From assembly GCA_023091665.1 (NCBI GenBank), contig JALJCQ010000023.1, forward strand, positions 930,001 through 994,000: DNA of 64,000 bases, written 5' to 3'. The notes under the pieces were generated by a model that was not told where the DNA came from, ran no database searches, and saw only the letters and a list, made by a program, of their open reading frames with translations. This DNA is from Pythium myriotylum (Eukaryota; Oomycota; Peronosporomycetes; Pythiales; Pythiaceae). Positions 33,985-46,399 of this stretch are shown here, in pieces (position 1 is the stretch's first letter; each line of letters starts with the position of its first letter). Position numbers and translations under genes: made by a program.

Positions 33985-35346
33985 TCTCTTTTTGCACAAC
34001 CTATCACATCCGAATCCCCGCAGCTATCACACTCACGCTCACGCTCACGCTCACGCTCACCCACACGCTCACGCTCACGCTCACCCACACGCTCACGCAC
34101 ACTTGCGCCTCGACGATCGATCGCCCCCTCTATCTATCGTCCCCATCGAAGCCCTGCGCCTCCACCTGCGCCTCCGCCTCCGATCTGCACACAGCCGCAT
34201 TGTTCGTGCCACATGCCACGCCCTTGTCTTCATCTCCAACGCGGACAGAATCGTAGGCCATCCGCGTCGTGCGTCTCTCGTGCCACGCCTTGGTGACTTT
34301 GAAGTGTTGGAGCCCCGTGTTCTATATCCCCCGCATCCCCGTATTCCCGTACCCCCGTATCCTCGTATCGCCTTATTCCCATGTCCCTACGGCCCGTCCA
34401 TCATCGACCACCGACCATCGACGCGGCCCCACAGGAGCAAGTCTGAGTAGTATTGTTTCTCTTCAAGAGCGTGGTGGCTTTGTTGTCTCATCTCCACAGC
34501 ACAACTCGACACGATAGAGTGCGAGGTGGTGGTGGTGGTGGCTGTGTATCGATAGCGGCTTCTTGAGGTCACAGTCACTCGATCGGCTTCCTCCTTGCGA
34601 TGCGAACGTCGTGTGGCGCTCTACGACGTACTTCCTACGGCCACGACGCGGGGAGAGCGATAGAGGGACAGGAGAGAGCGAGGTGGAGACAATATCGGCA
34701 ACGACCGATACGAAAACAAAAACAAAGTCGAAGACGAAGGCGACGACGAAGGCGACGACGACGACGACGACAACAACAACGACGACAACAACAAGAACGA
34801 CGACAACAACAACAACGACGAATGTCCCGTGCCCACGAATAAGGAGCAGTGGCTATGCAGACCTGCGAGCGGTGAGGTGGCATTCATCTCCACGGTGGCC
34901 AGGTGGGCGTCGGTAGATCAGGAGTGAAGTGTATGGCGAAGGCGGAGCTGTGAGTATACGGGCTTGGGGCGAGTGTTTGATGGAACGACGGGGTGAGGAG
35001 GGCGCCGAGGGGATGGAGAGGTGGCGGAGTGGATGTGGGGCAAGGAATGGAGTGCAGGCGACTTGTGCGGTCTCGGCGAGGTGGTTGATTGTGTGTAGGA
35101 GGAATCAGTGTGTAGCGGTGGGTGGGAATGAGCGAAGGGAGCGAAGGGACGTTGAAGCGGTTTTGTCGAAGGATTGGGCGTGCGAGTGAGGTTGGTGAGT
35201 GCTGTAGTGGTTTTGCGGGAGCATATGGGTACGATGCGAGAGTTTGTTGTGTGTGGAGTGGTGAGTAATGTCTGTTTTTGCTATTTTGCGTGGCGTGGTT
35301 GTGATGCATGTTTGTGAGGAGTATGGTGTGTGGTAGGTGGTTGTAT

Positions 35347-35419
35347 GGGGATGTAGCTCAGATGGTAGAGCGCTCGCTTAGCATGCGAGAGGTACTGGGA
35401 TCGATACCCAGCTTCTCCA
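35347..35419 (+). tRNA. tRNA-Ala(AGC), unit 19
   Basis: Matches unit 1. Unit length 1,508 bp. Confidence 0.97.
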
Positions 35420-35420
35420 G

Positions 35421-35492
35421 GCGTATGTAGTATAGTGGTTAGTACCTCACGTTGTGGCCGTGATATCCCAGGTTCGACTCCTGGCATACGCA
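35421..35492 (+). tRNA. tRNA-His(GTG), unit 19
   Basis: Matches unit 1; G-1 at 35420, T5 at 35497-35501. Spacer as in unit 17. Confidence 0.97.
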
Positions 35493-36854
35493 TCTCTTTT
35501 TGCACAACCTATCACATCCGAATCCCCGCAGCTATCACACTCACGCTCACGCTCACGCTCACGCTCACCCACACGCTCACGCTCACGCTCACCCACACGC
35601 TCACGCACACTTGCGCCTCGACGATCGATCGCCCCCTCTATCTATCGTCCCCATCGAAGCCCTGCGCCTCCACCTGCGCCTCCGCCTCCGATCTGCACAC
35701 AGCCGCATTGTTCGTGCCACATGCCACGCCCTTGTCTTCATCTCCAACGCGGACAGAATCGTAGGCCATCCGCGTCGTGCGTCTCTCGTGCCACGCCTTG
35801 GTGACTTTGAAGTGTTGGAGCCCCGTGTTCTATATCCCCCGCATCCCCGTATTCCCGTACCCCCGTATCCTCGTATCGCCTTATTCCCATGTCCCTACGG
35901 CCCGTCCATCATCGACCACCGACCATCGACGCGGCCCCACAGGAGCAAGTCTGAGTAGTATTGTTTCTCTTCAAGAGCGTGGTGGCTTTGTTGTCTCATC
36001 TCCACAGCACAACTCGACACGATAGAGTGCGAGGTGGTGGTGGTGGTGGCTGTGTATCGATAGCGGCTTCTTGAGGTCACAGTCACTCGATCGGCTTCCT
36101 CCTTGCGATGCGAACGTCGTGTGGCGCTCTACGACGTACTTCCTACGGCCACGACGCGGGGAGAGCGATAGAGGGACAGGAGAGAGCGAGGTGGAGACAA
36201 TATCGGCAACGACCGATACGAAAACAAAAACAAAGTCGAAGACGAAGGCGACGACGAAGGCGACGACGACGACGACGACAACAACAACGACGACAACAAC
36301 AAGAACGACGACAACAACAACAACGACGAATGTCCCGTGCCCACGAATAAGGAGCAGTGGCTATGCAGACCTGCGAGCGGTGAGGTGGCATTCATCTCCA
36401 CGGTGGCCAGGTGGGCGTCGGTAGATCAGGAGTGAAGTGTATGGCGAAGGCGGAGCTGTGAGTATACGGGCTTGGGGCGAGTGTTTGATGGAACGACGGG
36501 GTGAGGAGGGCGCCGAGGGGATGGAGAGGTGGCGGAGTGGATGTGGGGCAAGGAATGGAGTGCAGGCGACTTGTGCGGTCTCGGCGAGGTGGTTGATTGT
36601 GTGTAGGAGGAATCAGTGTGTAGCGGTGGGTGGGAATGAGCGAAGGGAGCGAAGGGACGTTGAAGCGGTTTTGTCGAAGGATTGGGCGTGCGAGTGAGGT
36701 TGGTGAGTGCTGTAGTGGTTTTGCGGGAGCATATGGGTACGATGCGAGAGTTTGTTGTGTGTGGAGTGGTGAGTAATGTCTGTTTTTGCTATTTTGCGTG
36801 GCGTGGTTGTGATGCATGTTTGTGAGGAGTATGGTGTGTGGTAGGTGGTTGTAT

Positions 36855-36927
36855 GGGGATGTAGCTCAGATGGTAGAGCGCTCGCTTAGCATGCGAGAGG
36901 TACTGGGATCGATACCCAGCTTCTCCA
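36855..36927 (+). tRNA. tRNA-Ala(AGC), unit 20
   Basis: Matches unit 1. Unit length 1,484 bp, the shortest complete unit. Confidence 0.97.
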
Positions 36928-36928
36928 G

Positions 36929-37000
36929 GCGTATGTAGTATAGTGGTTAGTACCTCACGTTGTGGCCGTGATATCCCAGGTTCGACTCCTGGCATACGCA
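36929..37000 (+). tRNA. tRNA-His(GTG), unit 20
   Basis: Matches unit 1; G-1 at 36928, T5 at 37005-37009. The CTCACG ladder is 24 bp shorter than in unit 19. Confidence 0.97.
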
Positions 37001-38338
37001 TCTCTTTTTGCACAACCTATCACATCCGAATCCCCGCAGCTATCACACTCACGCTCACGCTCACGCTCACGCTCACCCACACGCTCACGCACACTTGCGC
37101 CTCGACGATCGATCGCCCCCTCTATCTATCGTCCCCATCGAAGCCCTGCGCCTCCACCTGCGCCTCCGCCTCCGATCTGCACACAGCCGCATTGTTCGTG
37201 CCACATGCCACGCCCTTGTCTTCATCTCCAACGCGGACAGAATCGTAGGCCATCCGCGTCGTGCGTCTCTCGTGCCACGCCTTGGTGACTTTGAAGTGTT
37301 GGAGCCCCGTGTTCTATATCCCCCGCATCCCCGTATTCCCGTACCCCCGTATCCTCGTATCGCCTTATTCCCATGTCCCTACGGCCCGTCCATCATCGAC
37401 CACCGACCATCGACGCGGCCCCACAGGAGCAAGTCTGAGTAGTATTGTTTCTCTTCAAGAGCGTGGTGGCTTTGTTGTCTCATCTCCACAGCACAACTCG
37501 ACACGATAGAGTGCGAGGTGGTGGTGGTGGTGGCTGTGTATCGATAGCGGCTTCTTGAGGTCACAGTCACTCGATCGGCTTCCTCCTTGCGATGCGAACG
37601 TCGTGTGGCGCTCTACGACGTACTTCCTACGGCCACGACGCGGGGAGAGCGATAGAGGGACAGGAGAGAGCGAGGTGGAGACAATATCGGCAACGACCGA
37701 TACGAAAACAAAAACAAAGTCGAAGACGAAGGCGACGACGAAGGCGACGACGACGACGACGACAACAACAACGACGACAACAACAAGAACGACGACAACA
37801 ACAACAACGACGAATGTCCCGTGCCCACGAATAAGGAGCAGTGGCTATGCAGACCTGCGAGCGGTGAGGTGGCATTCATCTCCACGGTGGCCAGGTGGGC
37901 GTCGGTAGATCAGGAGTGAAGTGTATGGCGAAGGCGGAGCTGTGAGTATACGGGCTTGGGGCGAGTGTTTGATGGAACGACGGGGTGAGGAGGGCGCCGA
38001 GGGGATGGAGAGGTGGCGGAGTGGATGTGGGGCAAGGAATGGAGTGCAGGCGACTTGTGCGGTCTCGGCGAGGTGGTTGATTGTGTGTAGGAGGAATCAG
38101 TGTGTAGCGGTGGGTGGGAATGAGCGAAGGGAGCGAAGGGACGTTGAAGCGGTTTTGTCGAAGGATTGGGCGTGCGAGTGAGGTTGGTGAGTGCTGTAGT
38201 GGTTTTGCGGGAGCATATGGGTACGATGCGAGAGTTTGTTGTGTGTGGAGTGGTGAGTAATGTCTGTTTTTGCTATTTTGCGTGGCGTGGTTGTGATGCA
38301 TGTTTGTGAGGAGTATGGTGTGTGGTAGGTGGTTGTAT

Positions 38339-38411
38339 GGGGATGTAGCTCAGATGGTAGAGCGCTCGCTTAGCATGCGAGAGGTACTGGGATCGATACC
38401 CAGCTTCTCCA
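38339..38411 (+). tRNA. tRNA-Ala(AGC), unit 21
   Basis: Matches unit 1. Unit length 1,526 bp. Confidence 0.97.
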
Positions 38412-38412
38412 G

Positions 38413-38484
38413 GCGTATGTAGTATAGTGGTTAGTACCTCACGTTGTGGCCGTGATATCCCAGGTTCGACTCCTGGCATACGCA
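38413..38484 (+). tRNA. tRNA-His(GTG), unit 21
   Basis: Matches unit 1; G-1 at 38412, T5 at 38489-38493. Private ladder length; long GCCTCC block; the GA segment is present again. Confidence 0.97.
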
Positions 38485-39864
38485 TCTCTTTTTGCACAAC
38501 CTATCACATCCGAATCCCCGCAGCTATCACACTCACGCTCACGCTCACCCACACGCTCACGCTCACGCTCACCCACACGCTCACGCACACTTGCGCCTCG
38601 ACGATCGATCGCCCCCTCTATCTATCGTCCCTATCGAAGCCCTGCGCCTCCACCTGCGCCTCCACCTCCGCCTCCGCCTCCGATCTGCACACAGCCGCAT
38701 TGTTCGTGCCACATGCCACGCCCTTGTCTTCATCTCCAACGCGGACAGAATCGTAGGCCATCCGCGTCGTGCGTCTCTCGTGCCACGCCTTGGTGACTTT
38801 GAAGTGTTGGAGCCCCGTGTTCTATATCCCCCGCATCCCCGTATTCCCGTACCCCCGTATCCTCGTATCGCCTTATTCCCATGTCCCTACGGCCCGTCCA
38901 TCATCGACCACCGACCATCGACGCGGCCCCACAGGAGCAAGTCTGAGTAGTATTGTTTCTCTTCAAGAGCGTGGTGGCTTTGTTGTCTCATCTCCACAGC
39001 ACAACTCGACACGATAGAGTGCGAGGTGGTGGTGGTGGTGGCTGTGTATCGATAGCGGCTTCTTGAGGTCACAGTCACTCGATCGGCTTCCTCCTTGCGA
39101 TGCGAACGTCGTGTGGCGCTCTACGACGTACTTCCTACGGCCACGACGCGGGGAGAGCGATAGAGGGACAGGAGAGAGCGATAGAGAGAGAGAGAGCGAG
39201 GTGGAGACAATATCGGCAACGACCGATACGAAAACAAAAACAAAGTCGAAGACGAAGGCGACGACGAAGGCGACGACGACGACGACGACGACAACAACGA
39301 CGACAACAACAAGAACGACGACAACAACAACAACGACGAATGTCCCGTGCCCACGAATAAGGAGCAGTGGCTATGCAGACCTGCGAGCGGTGAGGTGGCA
39401 TTCATCTCCACGGTGGCCAGGTGGGCGTCGGTAGATCAGGAGTGAAGTGTATGGCGAAGGCGGAGCTGTGAGTATACGGGCTTGGGGCGAGTGTTTGATG
39501 GAACGACGGGGTGAGGAGGGCGCCGAGGGGATGGAGAGGTGGCGGAGTGGATGTGGGGCAAGGAATGGAGTGCAGGCGACTTGTGCGGTCTCGGCGAGGT
39601 GGTTGATTGTGTGTAGGAGGAATCAGTGTGTAGCGGTGGGTGGGAATGAGCGAAGGGAGCGAAGGGACGTTGAAGCGGTTTTGTCGAAGGATTGGGCGTG
39701 CGAGTGAGGTTGGTGAGTGCTGTAGTGGTTTTGCGGGAGCATATGGGTACGATGCGAGAGTTTGTTGTGTGTGGAGTGGTGAGTAATGTCTGTTTTTGCT
39801 ATTTTGCGTGGCGTGGTTGTGATGCATGTTTGTGAGGAGTATGGTGTGTGGTAGGTGGTTGTAT

Positions 39865-39937
39865 GGGGATGTAGCTCAGATGGTAGAGCGCTCGCTTAGC
39901 ATGCGAGAGGTACTGGGATCGATACCCAGCTTCTCCA
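39865..39937 (+). tRNA. tRNA-Ala(AGC), unit 22
   Basis: Matches unit 1. Unit length 1,532 bp. Confidence 0.97.
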
Positions 39938-39938
39938 G

Positions 39939-40010
39939 GCGTATGTAGTATAGTGGTTAGTACCTCACGTTGTGGCCGTGATATCCCAGGTTCGACTCCT
40001 GGCATACGCA
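39939..40010 (+). tRNA. tRNA-His(GTG), unit 22
   Basis: Matches unit 1; G-1 at 39938, T5 at 40015-40019. Class A ladder, medium GCCTCC block. Confidence 0.97.
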
Positions 40011-41396
40011 TCTCTTTTTGCACAACCTATCACATCCGAATCCCCGCAGCTATCACACTCACGCTCACGCTCACGCTCACGCTCACCCACACGCTCACGC
40101 TCACGCTCACCCACACGCTCACGCACACTTGCGCCTCGACGATCGATCGCCCCCTCTATCTATCGTCCCTATCGAAGCCCTGCGCCTCCACCTGCGCCTC
40201 CGCCTCCGCCTCCGATCTGCACACAGCCGCATTGTTCGTGCCACATGCCACGCCCTTGTCTTCATCTCCAACGCGGACAGAATCGTAGGCCATCCGCGTC
40301 GTGCGTCTCTCGTGCCACGCCTTGGTGACTTTGAAGTGTTGGAGCCCCGTGTTCTATATCCCCCGCATCCCCGTATTCCCGTACCCCCGTATCCTCGTAT
40401 CGCCTTATTCCCATGTCCCTACGGCCCGTCCATCATCGACCACCGACCATCGACGCGGCCCCACAGGAGCAAGTCTGAGTAGTATTGTTTCTCTTCAAGA
40501 GCGTGGTGGCTTTGTTGTCTCATCTCCACAGCACAACTCGACACGATAGAGTGCGAGGTGGTGGTGGTGGTGGCTGTGTATCGATAGCGGCTTCTTGAGG
40601 TCACAGTCACTCGATCGGCTTCCTCCTTGCGATGCGAACGTCGTGTGGCGCTCTACGACGTACTTCCTACGGCCACGACGCGGGGAGAGCGATAGAGGGA
40701 CAGGAGAGAGCGATAGAGAGAGAGAGAGCGAGGTGGAGACAATATCGGCAACGACCGATACGAAAACAAAAACAAAGTCGAAGACGAAGGCGACGACGAA
40801 GGCGACGACGACGACGACGACGACAACAACGACGACAACAACAAGAACGACGACAACAACAACAACGACGAATGTCCCGTGCCCACGAATAAGGAGCAGT
40901 GGCTATGCAGACCTGCGAGCGGTGAGGTGGCATTCATCTCCACGGTGGCCAGGTGGGCGTCGGTAGATCAGGAGTGAAGTGTATGGCGAAGGCGGAGCTG
41001 TGAGTATACGGGCTTGGGGCGAGTGTTTGATGGAACGACGGGGTGAGGAGGGCGCCGAGGGGATGGAGAGGTGGCGGAGTGGATGTGGGGCAAGGAATGG
41101 AGTGCAGGCGACTTGTGCGGTCTCGGCGAGGTGGTTGATTGTGTGTAGGAGGAATCAGTGTGTAGCGGTGGGTGGGAATGAGCGAAGGGAGCGAAGGGAC
41201 GTTGAAGCGGTTTTGTCGAAGGATTGGGCGTGCGAGTGAGGTTGGTGAGTGCTGTAGTGGTTTTGCGGGAGCATATGGGTACGATGCGAGAGTTTGTTGT
41301 GTGTGGAGTGGTGAGTAATGTCTGTTTTTGCTATTTTGCGTGGCGTGGTTGTGATGCATGTTTGTGAGGAGTATGGTGTGTGGTAGGTGGTTGTAT

Positions 41397-41469
41397 GGGG
41401 ATGTAGCTCAGATGGTAGAGCGCTCGCTTAGCATGCGAGAGGTACTGGGATCGATACCCAGCTTCTCCA
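41397..41469 (+). tRNA. tRNA-Ala(AGC), unit 23
   Basis: Matches unit 1. Unit length 1,532 bp. Confidence 0.97.
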
Positions 41470-41470
41470 G

Positions 41471-41542
41471 GCGTATGTAGTATAGTGGTTAGTACCTCAC
41501 GTTGTGGCCGTGATATCCCAGGTTCGACTCCTGCCATACGCA
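41471..41542 (+). tRNA. tRNA-His(GTG), unit 23, T-stem variant
   Basis: The only visibly altered tRNA copy. 41534 is C where all other copies have G, which breaks the outer T-stem pair (canonical 49:65, C-G to C-C). The B box is untouched, so transcription should be normal while folding or stability may suffer. G-1 at 41470, T5 at 41547-41551. The same unit has a private A-to-T change before its GGT repeat near 42088. Confidence 0.93.
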
Positions 41543-42928
41543 TCTCTTTTTGCACAACCTATCACATCCGAATCCCCGCAGCTATCACACTCACGCTCAC
41601 GCTCACGCTCACGCTCACCCACACGCTCACGCTCACGCTCACCCACACGCTCACGCACACTTGCGCCTCGACGATCGATCGCCCCCTCTATCTATCGTCC
41701 CTATCGAAGCCCTGCGCCTCCACCTGCGCCTCCGCCTCCGCCTCCGATCTGCACACAGCCGCATTGTTCGTGCCACATGCCACGCCCTTGTCTTCATCTC
41801 CAACGCGGACAGAATCGTAGGCCATCCGCGTCGTGCGTCTCTCGTGCCACGCCTTGGTGACTTTGAAGTGTTGGAGCCCCGTGTTCTATATCCCCCGCAT
41901 CCCCGTATTCCCGTACCCCCGTATCCTCGTATCGCCTTATTCCCATGTCCCTACGGCCCGTCCATCATCGACCACCGACCATCGACGCGGCCCCACAGGA
42001 GCAAGTCTGAGTAGTATTGCTTCTCTTCAAGAGCGTGGTGGCTTTGTTGTCTCATCTCCACAGCACAACTCGACACGATAGAGTGCGTGGTGGTGGTGGT
42101 GGTGGCTGTGTATCGATAGCGGCTTCTTGAGGTCACAGTCACTCGATCGGCTTCCTCCTTGCGATGCGAACGTCGTGTGGCGCTCTACGACGTACTTCCT
42201 ACGGCCACGACGCGGGGAGAGCGATAGAGGGACAGGAGAGAGCGATAGAGAGAGAGAGAGCGAGGTGGAGACAATATCGGCAACGACCGATACGAAAACA
42301 AAAACAAAGTCGAAGACGAAGGCGACGACGAAGGCGACGACGACGACGACGACGACAACAACGACGACAACAACAAGAACGACGACAACAACAACAACGA
42401 CGAATGTCCCGTGCCCACGAATAAGGAGCAGTGGCTATGCAGACCTGCGAGCGGTGAGGTGGCATTCATCTCCACGGTGGCCAGGTGGGCGTCGGTAGAT
42501 CAGGAGTGAAGTGTATGGCGAAGGCGGAGCTGTGAGTATACGGGCTTGGGGCGAGTGTTTGATGGAACGACGGGGTGAGGAGGGCGCCGAGGGGATGGAG
42601 AGGTGGCGGAGTGGATGTGGGGCAAGGAATGGAGTGCAGGCGACTTGTGCGGTCTCGGCGAGGTGGTTGATTGTGTGTAGGAGGAATCAGTGTGTAGCGG
42701 TGGGTGGGAATGAGCGAAGGGAGCGAAGGGACGTTGAAGCGGTTTTGTCGAAGGATTGGGCGTGCGAGTGAGGTTGGTGAGTGCTGTAGTGGTTTTGCGG
42801 GAGCATATGGGTACGATGCGAGAGTTTGTTGTGTGTGGAGTGGTGAGTAATGTCTGTTTTTGCTATTTTGCGTGGCGTGGTTGTGATGCATGTTTGTGAG
42901 GAGTATGGTGTGTGGTAGGTGGTTGTAT

Positions 42929-43001
42929 GGGGATGTAGCTCAGATGGTAGAGCGCTCGCTTAGCATGCGAGAGGTACTGGGATCGATACCCAGCTTCTCC
43001 A
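42929..43001 (+). tRNA. tRNA-Ala(AGC), unit 24
   Basis: Matches unit 1. Unit length 1,532 bp. Confidence 0.97.
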
Positions 43002-43002
43002 G

Positions 43003-43074
43003 GCGTATGTAGTATAGTGGTTAGTACCTCACGTTGTGGCCGTGATATCCCAGGTTCGACTCCTGGCATACGCA
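43003..43074 (+). tRNA. tRNA-His(GTG), unit 24
   Basis: Matches unit 1; G-1 at 43002, T5 at 43079-43083. TTGGAACCCC variant. Confidence 0.97.
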
Positions 43075-44460
43075 TCTCTTTTTGCACAACCTATCACATC
43101 CGAATCCCCGCAGCTATCACACTCACGCTCACGCTCACGCTCACGCTCACCCACACGCTCACGCTCACGCTCACCCACACGCTCACGCACACTTGCGCCT
43201 CGACGATCGATCGCCCCCTCTATCTATCGTCCCTATCGAAGCCCTGCGCCTCCACCTGCGCCTCCGCCTCCGCCTCCGATCTGCACACAGCCGCATTGTT
43301 CGTGCCACATGCCACGCCCTTGTCTTCATCTCCAACGCGGACAGAATCGTAGGCCATCCGCGTCGTGCGTCTCTCGTGCCACGCCTTGGTGACTTTGAAG
43401 TGTTGGAACCCCGTGTTCTATATCCCCCGCATCCCCGTATTCCCGTACCCCCGTATCCTCGTATCGCCTTATTCCCATGTCCCTACGGCCCGTCCATCAT
43501 CGACCACCGACCATCGACGCGGCCCCACAGGAGCAAGTCTGAGTAGTATTGTTTCTCTTCAAGAGCGTGGTGGCTTTGTTGTCTCATCTCCACAGCACAA
43601 CTCGACACGATAGAGTGCGAGGTGGTGGTGGTGGTGGCTGTGTATCGATAGCGGCTTCTTGAGGTCACAGTCACTCGATCGGCTTCCTCCTTGCGATGCG
43701 AACGTCGTGTGGCGCTCTACGACGTACTTCCTACGGCCACGACGCGGGGAGAGCGATAGAGGGACAGGAGAGAGCGATAGAGAGAGAGAGAGCGAGGTGG
43801 AGACAATATCGGCAACGACCGATACGAAAACAAAAACAAAGTCGAAGACGAAGGCGACGACGAAGGCGACGACGACGACGACGACGACAACAACGACGAC
43901 AACAACAAGAACGACGACAACAACAACAACGACGAATGTCCCGTGCCCACGAATAAGGAGCAGTGGCTATGCAGACCTGCGAGCGGTGAGGTGGCATTCA
44001 TCTCCACGGTGGCCAGGTGGGCGTCGGTAGATCAGGAGTGAAGTGTATGGCGAAGGCGGAGCTGTGAGTATACGGGCTTGGGGCGAGTGTTTGATGGAAC
44101 GACGGGGTGAGGAGGGCGCCGAGGGGATGGAGAGGTGGCGGAGTGGATGTGGGGCAAGGAATGGAGTGCAGGCGACTTGTGCGGTCTCGGCGAGGTGGTT
44201 GATTGTGTGTAGGAGGAATCAGTGTGTAGCGGTGGGTGGGAATGAGCGAAGGGAGCGAAGGGACGTTGAAGCGGTTTTGTCGAAGGATTGGGCGTGCGAG
44301 TGAGGTTGGTGAGTGCTGTAGTGGTTTTGCGGGAGCATATGGGTACGATGCGAGAGTTTGTTGTGTGTGGAGTGGTGAGTAATGTCTGTTTTTGCTATTT
44401 TGCGTGGCGTGGTTGTGATGCATGTTTGTGAGGAGTATGGTGTGTGGTAGGTGGTTGTAT

Positions 44461-44533
44461 GGGGATGTAGCTCAGATGGTAGAGCGCTCGCTTAGCATGC
44501 GAGAGGTACTGGGATCGATACCCAGCTTCTCCA
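44461..44533 (+). tRNA. tRNA-Ala(AGC), unit 25
   Basis: Matches unit 1. Last pair before LINE copy 2. Confidence 0.97.
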
Positions 44534-44534
44534 G

Positions 44535-44606
44535 GCGTATGTAGTATAGTGGTTAGTACCTCACGTTGTGGCCGTGATATCCCAGGTTCGACTCCTGGCA
44601 TACGCA
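44535..44606 (+). tRNA. tRNA-His(GTG), unit 25
   Basis: Matches unit 1; G-1 at 44534, T5 at 44611-44615. The spacer has ATTGCTTCTC instead of ATTGTTTCTC, shared with units 23 and 26-28. Confidence 0.97.
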
Positions 44607-45992
44607 TCTCTTTTTGCACAACCTATCACATCCGAATCCCCGCAGCTATCACACTCACGCTCACGCTCACGCTCACGCTCACCCACACGCTCACGCTCAC
44701 GCTCACCCACACGCTCACGCACACTTGCGCCTCGACGATCGATCGCCCCCTCTATCTATCGTCCCTATCGAAGCCCTGCGCCTCCACCTGCGCCTCCACC
44801 TCCGCCTCCGATCTGCACACAGCCGCATTGTTCGTGCCACATGCCACGCCCTTGTCTTCATCTCCAACGCGGACAGAATCGTAGGCCATCCGCGTCGTGC
44901 GTCTCTCGTGCCACGCCTTGGTGACTTTGAAGTGTTGGAGCCCCGTGTTCTATATCCCCCGCATCCCCGTATTCCCGTACCCCCGTATCCTCGTATCGCC
45001 TTATTCCCATGTCCCTACGGCCCGTCCATCATCGACCACCGACCATCGACGCGGCCCCACAGGAGCAAGTCTGAGTAGTATTGCTTCTCTTCAAGAGCGT
45101 GGTGGCTTTGTTGTCTCATCTCCACAGCACAACTCGACACGATAGAGTGCGAGGTGGTGGTGGTGGTGGCTGTGTATCGATAGCGGCTTCTTGAGGTCAC
45201 AGTCACTCGATCGGCTTCCTCCTTGCGATGCGAACGTCGTGTGGCGCTCTACGACGTACTTCCTACGGCCACGACGCGGGGAGAGCGATAGAGGGACAGG
45301 AGAGAGCGATAGAGAGAGAGAGAGCGAGGTGGAGACAATATCGGCAACGACCGATACGAAAACAAAAACAAAGTCGAAGACGAAGGCGACGACGAAGGCG
45401 ACGACGACGACGACGACGACAACAACGACGACAACAACAAGAACGACGACAACAACAACAACGACGAATGTCCCGTGCCCACGAATAAGGAGCAGTGGCT
45501 ATGCAGACCTGCGAGCGGTGAGGTGGCATTCATCTCCACGGTGGCCAGGTGGGCGTCGGTAGATCAGGAGTGAAGTGTATGGCGAAGGCGGAGCTGTGAG
45601 TATACGGGCTTGGGGCGAGTGTTTGATGGAACGACGGGGTGAGGAGGGCGCCGAGGGGATGGAGAGGTGGCGGAGTGGATGTGGGGCAAGGAATGGAGTG
45701 CAGGCGACTTGTGCGGTCTCGGCGAGGTGGTTGATTGTGTGTAGGAGGAATCAGTGTGTAGCGGTGGGTGGGAATGAGCGAAGGGAGCGAAGGGACGTTG
45801 AAGCGGTTTTGTCGAAGGATTGGGCGTGCGAGTGAGGTTGGTGAGTGCTGTAGTGGTTTTGCGGGAGCATATGGGTACGATGCGAGAGTTTGTTGTGTGT
45901 GGAGTGGTGAGTAATGTCTGTTTTTGCTATTTTGCGTGGCGTGGTTGTGATGCATGTTTGTGAGGAGTATGGTGTGTGGTAGGTGGTTGTAT

Positions 45993-46007
45993 GGGGATGT
46001 AGCTCAG
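45993..46007 (+). pseudogene. tRNA-Ala 5' stub, left target-site duplication of LINE copy 2
   Basis: Nt 1-15 of tRNA-Ala followed directly by the LINE 3' end; the partner duplication starts the intact gene at 53349. Confidence 0.95.
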
Positions 46008-46190
46008 TTTCAAGGCGTCTGTATTAACTAAAATTAATGCGACTATGACTACTCTAATCTACCTCGTCGATGAATATTATACACTTGACTAGTATGTGAC
46101 GAGGCTGGGAGCTTCAATTGTTGAGTTGTTGGTTGACTTCCGTTGGTCTTGACTGGTCTAGGTACTTGTTTTAGCACATCGGTTGGATAA

Positions 46191-46266
46191 CTGCGGTTAG
46201 CTCAAATGGTTGTGAGCGTGGACCCCGATGTTGTCGGTCGCGCGGGTTCGATCCCCACCTCGGGGA
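46191..46266 (+). promoter_or_regulatory. tRNA-like antisense Pol III promoter in LINE 3' UTR, copy 2
   Basis: Same sequence as in copy 1: A box at 46198-46209, B box at 46245-46255, first T4 run at 46398-46401 overlapping the ORF2 stop. Its conservation in both copies adds little because they are nearly identical. Confidence 0.6.
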
Positions 46267-46399
46267 GGTTTCTTGTGCTAGTGGTTTCGCTTGACTTCGG
46301 TCGCGAAGGTACGCTCTGATTCCAAAACGAGGTTGGTTTCGAGCCAGTATTGAAAGCAAGCACCCGCACTGAAGAAGAAGAAACGGCAGGAAATCGCTT

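Larger units (their letters stand above)
30823..46007 (+). repeat. Tandem tRNA-Ala/tRNA-His array, block 2 (units 16-25)
   Basis: Ten units between the two LINE copies. Units 16-19 are all 1,508 bp and lack the GATAGAGAGA segment of the GA repeat; they also have the shortest GCCTCC block and a C variant (CCCCATCG). Unit 20 shares these features but has a shorter CTCACG ladder (1,484 bp). Units 21-25 return to the 1,526-1,532-bp type. All carry GGGAGCG in the G-rich half, unlike block 1. Unit 25 ends in a 15-bp tRNA-Ala stub where LINE copy 2 is inserted. The ~1.36-kb spacers contain only simple repeats and skewed, non-coding sequence. Confidence 0.97.
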
